The notes under the pieces: generated by a model
The model's input: only the letters and a program-made list of their open reading frames with translations
Told to the model about the DNA's origin: nothing
Database searches by the model: none
Made by a program: the position numbers and the translations under genes
DNA from: Clostridiaceae bacterium
Lineage (GTDB): Bacteria; Bacillota; Clostridia; Saccharofermentanales; DTU023
Direction: 5' to 3'
NCBI GenBank assembly: GCA_012511185.1
Contig: JAAZGN010000142.1
Location: 1 to 7,891, forward strand
DNA length: 7,891 nt
In this document: in pieces, positions 4,988 through 7,891 of the stretch
Numbering within the stretch: the stretch's first letter is position 1
How the letters are laid out: every line of letters starts with the position of its first letter

Positions 4988-7021
4988 TTATAGCACAAGA
5001 AGGGCGAGGTGGTAGGCCAGCCAGGCGATCACCCAGGCGAAAGCAGTCTGGTAGAAGATAATCAGCATGAAGCCTCCACGCTTGAGATTGAGCTCGCGGC
5101 TCATGACAGTGACGGTAGCAGCGCAGGGCGTGTAAAGGAGGAGGAAGACCAGGAAGGCGATGCCGGCGGCAGGCGTAAAAAGCTGGGACAGGGCGATCTG
5201 GAGGGTAGGCGCCGTGGCGGCCGTTGCGACCGACAGGGCGCTGATGACCACTTCCTTGGCTGTGAACCCTGCAATGAGGGCACTGGTGACCGCCCAGCTG
5301 TTAAAACCCAGCGGGGCGAAGACAGGGCTGATCCAACGTGCCACTGTAGCCAGCATACTCTGTTCGGGTGAGGCGACAGGAAAAAAGCGAAAATCAAAAG
5401 TTTGGAAGAACCAGATGATCATGGTGACCAGCATGATGATGGTAAAGGCCCGGTAGAAGAATTCCTTGGCGTGGCGCCAGACCAGCTTGCCGAGCGTAAT
5501 CGGGGAGGGAAAGCGGTAAAGCGGCAGTTCCAAAATGAAGGGCGAGGCATCTCCCTTGAAGAGGGTGCGGCGAAGCAGCAGGGCTGTCAAAATTGCCAGA
5601 ACCATCCCCAGGATGTAGAGGCCGAGTACGACCAGGGTCACCTGGCCGGGGAAAAGGGTCCGGGCGATAAGGCCGTAAACGGGTACCTTGGCGGAGCAGC
5701 TCATGAAGGGAATCAACAGGGTGGTCAGGTAGCGATCTCGCTTGGAAGGCAAGGTCCTGGTGGCCATGACGGCCGGTACCGAGCAACCGAAGCCCAGAAG
5801 CATGGGGACCATACTGGCGCCTGAAAGGCCGATATGGCGCAGGAGCCTGTCCATCATAAAGGCAACCCGGGCCATGTAGCCGCTGTCTTCCAGAATGGAG
5901 AGCAAAAAGAAGAGCAAAAGGATCATGGGCAGAAACTCAAGGACGCTGCCCACTCCGGAGAAGATGCCATCAACGATGGCAGACCGGACGAGGGGGTTCA
6001 TGCCCACGGATGCGATGCCACGCCCGACCGCATCACCGGCAAGGCCGATCAGTTCGGCAAGGCCCTCACTTAAAAAACTTCCCAGGGGACCAAAAGTAAT
6101 CCAGAAAACTGCGGCCATGATGGCAAAAAAGAGGGGGATACCAAGGTACTTATGGATCAGGATACGGTCGAGGGTCCGGCTGAAGCTGGGAACCTCCTCA
6201 TAGTTGGGGTAGTCACAGACCAGTACTTTTTGCTCGATGCCGGAGATAAAGTCGTAACGCATGTCGGCTATGGCGGCCCAACGGTCGGTTCCGCTTTCAC
6301 GCTCGAGTTCGGCGACGATATGCTGAACCGCATCCAGCTCATTTTGGTTCAGGCCGAGTTTGGGGATGAACAAGTCATCGCTCTCCACCAGTTTGGTCGC
6401 GGCAAAACGCGGCGTCACCCGAAGCTTCTCGGCGTGATCCTCGATCAGGGCGGCGATGGAGTGAATGGCCCGGTGGACGGTGCCGATGCAAAGGTCGGGA
6501 TTCTTTGGCTTGACCTCGTTTTTGGCAGTTTCAACGGAAATCCGGGCGTATTCCGATACGCCCTTGTTTTGACTGGCCGAGATGGCGACAACAGGTATGC
6601 CGAGCTCTTCCTGGAGCTGGTCTACATCGACTTGACGGCCCAGGGCCGGCATCTCGTCAATCATGTTCAAGGCGAGGGTCATGGGGATATCGAGTTCAAT
6701 CAGCTGCAGCGTGAGGTAAAGTCCGCGTTCCAGGCTGGTGGCATCAACGACATTCATGATCAGATCCGGTTTCTCCTCAATCAAAAAGTCACGGCTGATG
6801 ATCTCTTCGGGAGAATAAGGGGAAAGTGAGTAGATGCCGGGGAGGTCAACGATGGTGCACTCGGGATGGTTTCTTATCCGTCCCTCCATGCGTTCCACGG
6901 TGACGCCGGGGTAATTGGAGACTTGCTGGTCACTTCCGGTCAAGCGGTTGAAAAGAGTGGTCTTACCTGAATTTTGATTGCCCATGAGGGCGAATGTCAG
7001 CTTCTCCTGCGCCATCGCCAA
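4988..7021 (-). CDS. feoB: Ferrous iron transporter FeoB (GTPase-permease)
   Basis: Inner-membrane Fe(II) uptake protein with a cytosolic G domain. G motifs are G1 GNQNSGKT (14-21), G2 Thr41 in SNYPGVTVE, G3 DLPG (59-62), G4 NMID (119-122) and G5 SAS (148-150). A helical GDI-like region follows, then a multi-pass membrane part from about residue 290. The two Gate repeats carry the conserved stretches GFGCSVPAVMATRTL and PFMSCSAKVPVYGLI, and a late LYTPCAAT segment. At 677 residues it is a standard stand-alone FeoB without fused FeoA. The first codon given is TTG (7021), with GGAG about 6 nt upstream; an ATG at 7015 is the alternative start, with a longer spacing. The gene overlaps the feoA end by 25 nt, indicating translational coupling, and leads into murD. 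Confidence 0.96.
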   Translation of the reverse strand: MAMAQEKLTFALMGNQNSGKTTLFNRLTGSDQQVSNYPGVTVERMEGRIRNHPECTIVDLPGIYSLSPYSPEEIISRDFLIEEKPDLIMNVVDATSLERGLYLTLQLIELDIPMTLALNMIDEMPALGRQVDVDQLQEELGIPVVAISASQNKGVSEYARISVETAKNEVKPKNPDLCIGTVHRAIHSIAALIEDHAEKLRVTPRFAATKLVESDDLFIPKLGLNQNELDAVQHIVAELERESGTDRWAAIADMRYDFISGIEQKVLVCDYPNYEEVPSFSRTLDRILIHKYLGIPLFFAIMAAVFWITFGPLGSFLSEGLAELIGLAGDAVGRGIASVGMNPLVRSAIVDGIFSGVGSVLEFLPMILLLFFLLSILEDSGYMARVAFMMDRLLRHIGLSGASMVPMLLGFGCSVPAVMATRTLPSKRDRYLTTLLIPFMSCSAKVPVYGLIARTLFPGQVTLVVLGLYILGMVLAILTALLLRRTLFKGDASPFILELPLYRFPSPITLGKLVWRHAKEFFYRAFTIIMLVTMIIWFFQTFDFRFFPVASPEQSMLATVARWISPVFAPLGFNSWAVTSALIAGFTAKEVVISALSVATAATAPTLQIALSQLFTPAAGIAFLVFLLLYTPCAATVTVMSRELNLKRGGFMLIIFYQTAFAWVIAWLAYHLALLVL

Positions 7022-7350
7022 CTTCTTCTCCCTGGTTTCCCTTTACTGTGGGTGCAGGAGGGATCCTGGGGCCGGAGTCCCGGCCTTCGATAAGCGCAGG
7101 CGCGTGTACAGGCATCGGCGCAATAAGTGAGCGGCTCGATCTCAATGTCCCTGGCTGCCTCCCGCCGAAGCGACAGCCTGTAACCACGCAGGCAAAGTTG
7201 CATGGGATCGCCCAGGGGGGCCATGCGGACCAGCTTGACCGTGGTGCCGGGTGTCAGGCCCATATCAAGAAGCCGGCGCCTCAGCTCACCGTTCCCGTGG
7301 ACGCGGACGACGCGGGCGCATTGATCGATTGTCAATTCATCAAGGAACAT
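6997..7350 (-). CDS. feoA: FeoA-type SH3-like iron transport accessory protein with Cys-containing C-terminal extension
   Basis: FeoA is a small cytosolic SH3-like protein that assists FeoB. Residues 1-73 match the family: MFLDELTIDQ, the GELRRRLLDMGLTPGTTVKLVRMAPLGDP core (21-49), then LRGYRLSLRREAARDIEIEP. Family members are usually about 75-90 residues; this one is 117. The extra tail carries CADACTRAC (C77, C81, C85), another Cys at 99 and a basic, Arg/Trp-rich end, part of which overlaps the feoB start in another frame. The ribosome site is weak: GGGAG lies 15 nt before the ATG. It is the first gene of the feoA-feoB-murD operon, with a strong promoter at 7392-7420. Core identity is secure; whether the tail is functional is open. 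Confidence 0.93.
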   Translation of the reverse strand: MFLDELTIDQCARVVRVHGNGELRRRLLDMGLTPGTTVKLVRMAPLGDPMQLCLRGYRLSLRREAARDIEIEPLTYCADACTRACAYRRPGLRPQDPSCTHSKGKPGRRSWRWRRRS

Positions 7351-7391
7351 GGCAAAAACAGTTCACTCCCTAAGATTCTCCCACCCTGAAA

Positions 7392-7420
7392 ATTATAGGA
7401 CAAGGGGGGCAAAGTGGCAA
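7392..7420 (-). promoter_or_regulatory. Sigma-A type promoter of feoA-feoB-murD
   Basis: On the - strand TTGCCA (7420-7415), a 17-nt spacer and a perfect TATAAT (7397-7392) form a strong promoter about 40 nt before the feoA ATG. The spacer has a run of six C (G on +). I see no clear 19-bp Fur or DtxR-type palindrome over it, so iron control is not evident from sequence alone. Confidence 0.85.
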
Positions 7421-7495
7421 ACGATAAAAGGGTCATAGAAGAACTGACACAGGCTCTTATCTTTGAATTTTCGCCACATTCAGACTTGGCGGCTG

Positions 7496-7511
7496 TGATA
7501 AAATACAAGCC
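7496..7511 (+). promoter_or_regulatory. Possible uvrA promoter -10 element close to the start codon
   Basis: TGTGATAAAAT just before the uvrA ATG resembles an extended -10 (TAAAAT at 7499-7504). No good -35 sits 16-18 nt upstream. A start about 7 nt downstream would fall at the ATG and give a leaderless or nearly leaderless mRNA, which agrees with the lack of a visible Shine-Dalgarno sequence. This is a weak call. Confidence 0.3.
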
Positions 7512-7891
7512 ATGAAAGCTGAAATAAGTGTCTATGGGGCACGTGAACATAACCTGAAAAATATTGAAGTCCATATCCCGCGCAACCAGCTCGTTGTCCT
7601 GACCGGCATCTCCGGCTCGGGCAAATCCTCCTTGGCCTTCGATACAATTTACGCTGAGGGCCAGCGCCGTTACGTCGAATCACTTTCCTCTTATGCCCGC
7701 CAATTCCTCGGCCAGGCGCAAAAGCCGGATGTCGATCGGATCGACGGCCTGTCGCCGGCCATCGCCATCGACCAGAAAACCACCAGCCGCAATCCGCGAT
7801 CCACCGTTGGTACCGTGACGGAAATCTATGATTATCTGCGCCTGCTCTACGCCCGGGTCGGTACACCGCATTGCCCGGTCTGCGGCAAGGA
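7512..7891 (+). CDS. uvrA: Excinuclease ABC subunit A (UvrA), 3' end cut by window
   Basis: UvrA is the damage-sensing ABC ATPase of nucleotide excision repair, acting with UvrB. The first 126 codons are visible and almost textbook: GAREHNLKNIEV, the Walker A GISGSGKSSLAFDTIYAEGQRRYVESLSSYARQFLGQ, KPDVDRIDGLSPAIAIDQKTTSRNPRSTVGTVTEIYDYLRLLYARVGTPHC, and the first Cys pair CPVC of the zinc module at the edge. Full UvrA is about 940 residues, so most of the gene lies beyond the window. The ATG at 7512 matches the family's N-terminus; no clear ribosome site precedes it. It is divergent from feoA across a 161-nt gap. Confidence 0.98.
   Translation, partial: MKAEISVYGAREHNLKNIEVHIPRNQLVVLTGISGSGKSSLAFDTIYAEGQRRYVESLSSYARQFLGQAQKPDVDRIDGLSPAIAIDQKTTSRNPRSTVGTVTEIYDYLRLLYARVGTPHCPVCGK

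Noticed and set aside
6152..6829. 225-codon open frame on the + strand
   Set aside because: It is antisense to the feoB G domain; its Asp/Gly-rich composition is a shadow of the coding strand.
1..7891. CRISPR array, insertion sequence or tandem repeats
   Set aside because: No regularly spaced repeats, transposase-like frames or terminal inverted repeats were seen by eye.

Overview
The window looks like part of a chromosome from an anaerobic, moderate-GC member of the Bacillota (Clostridia-like). Three things point there: MurD has the clostridial layout (GSDGKTTTT P-loop, a PNHLDFH region, a SPDRT segment), there is a separate feoA-feoB pair for ferrous iron, and Shine-Dalgarno sites and terminators are of Gram-positive style. 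This placement is inference from sequence style, not a database match.

Positions 1-3251 (+ strand) carry an accessory-looking gene group. It starts with a GroEL-type chaperonin cut by the left edge, followed 6 nt later by a stand-alone trigger factor C-terminal (chaperone) domain. After a 180-nt gap with a dyad comes a short-chain dehydrogenase/reductase (SDR) family protein with unusual motifs, and after a 24-bp palindrome a 73-residue Met/Cys-rich small protein. The chaperonin has Lys where the catalytic ATPase Asp (D398 in E. coli GroEL) should be and has no GGM tail. The trigger factor relative lacks both the ribosome-binding and PPIase domains. I read this as a possible specialised folding or maturation module whose client lies to the left or is the SDR/small-protein pair. 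Trigger factor-like and GroEL-like genes in reductive dehalogenase (cpr) operons and the GroEL-like MimG of propane monooxygenase clusters are known precedents for client-dedicated chaperones, but no such client is visible here.

Positions 3277-3312 form a hairpin with A and T tracts that can terminate transcription from both sides. Next to it, on the - strand, are tRNA-Leu(CAG) and tRNA-Glu(CTC), read from a clear promoter that abuts the end of murD. The accessory group lies directly against the 3' end of tRNA-Leu, a common island position.

Positions 3530-7350 (- strand) hold a compact operon feoA-feoB-murD, read from a strong promoter at 7392-7420. It unites Fe(II) uptake with a peptidoglycan precursor ligase. 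Divergently, uvrA (nucleotide excision repair) starts at 7512 and runs off the right edge. The remaining long open frames are antisense shadows of these genes.
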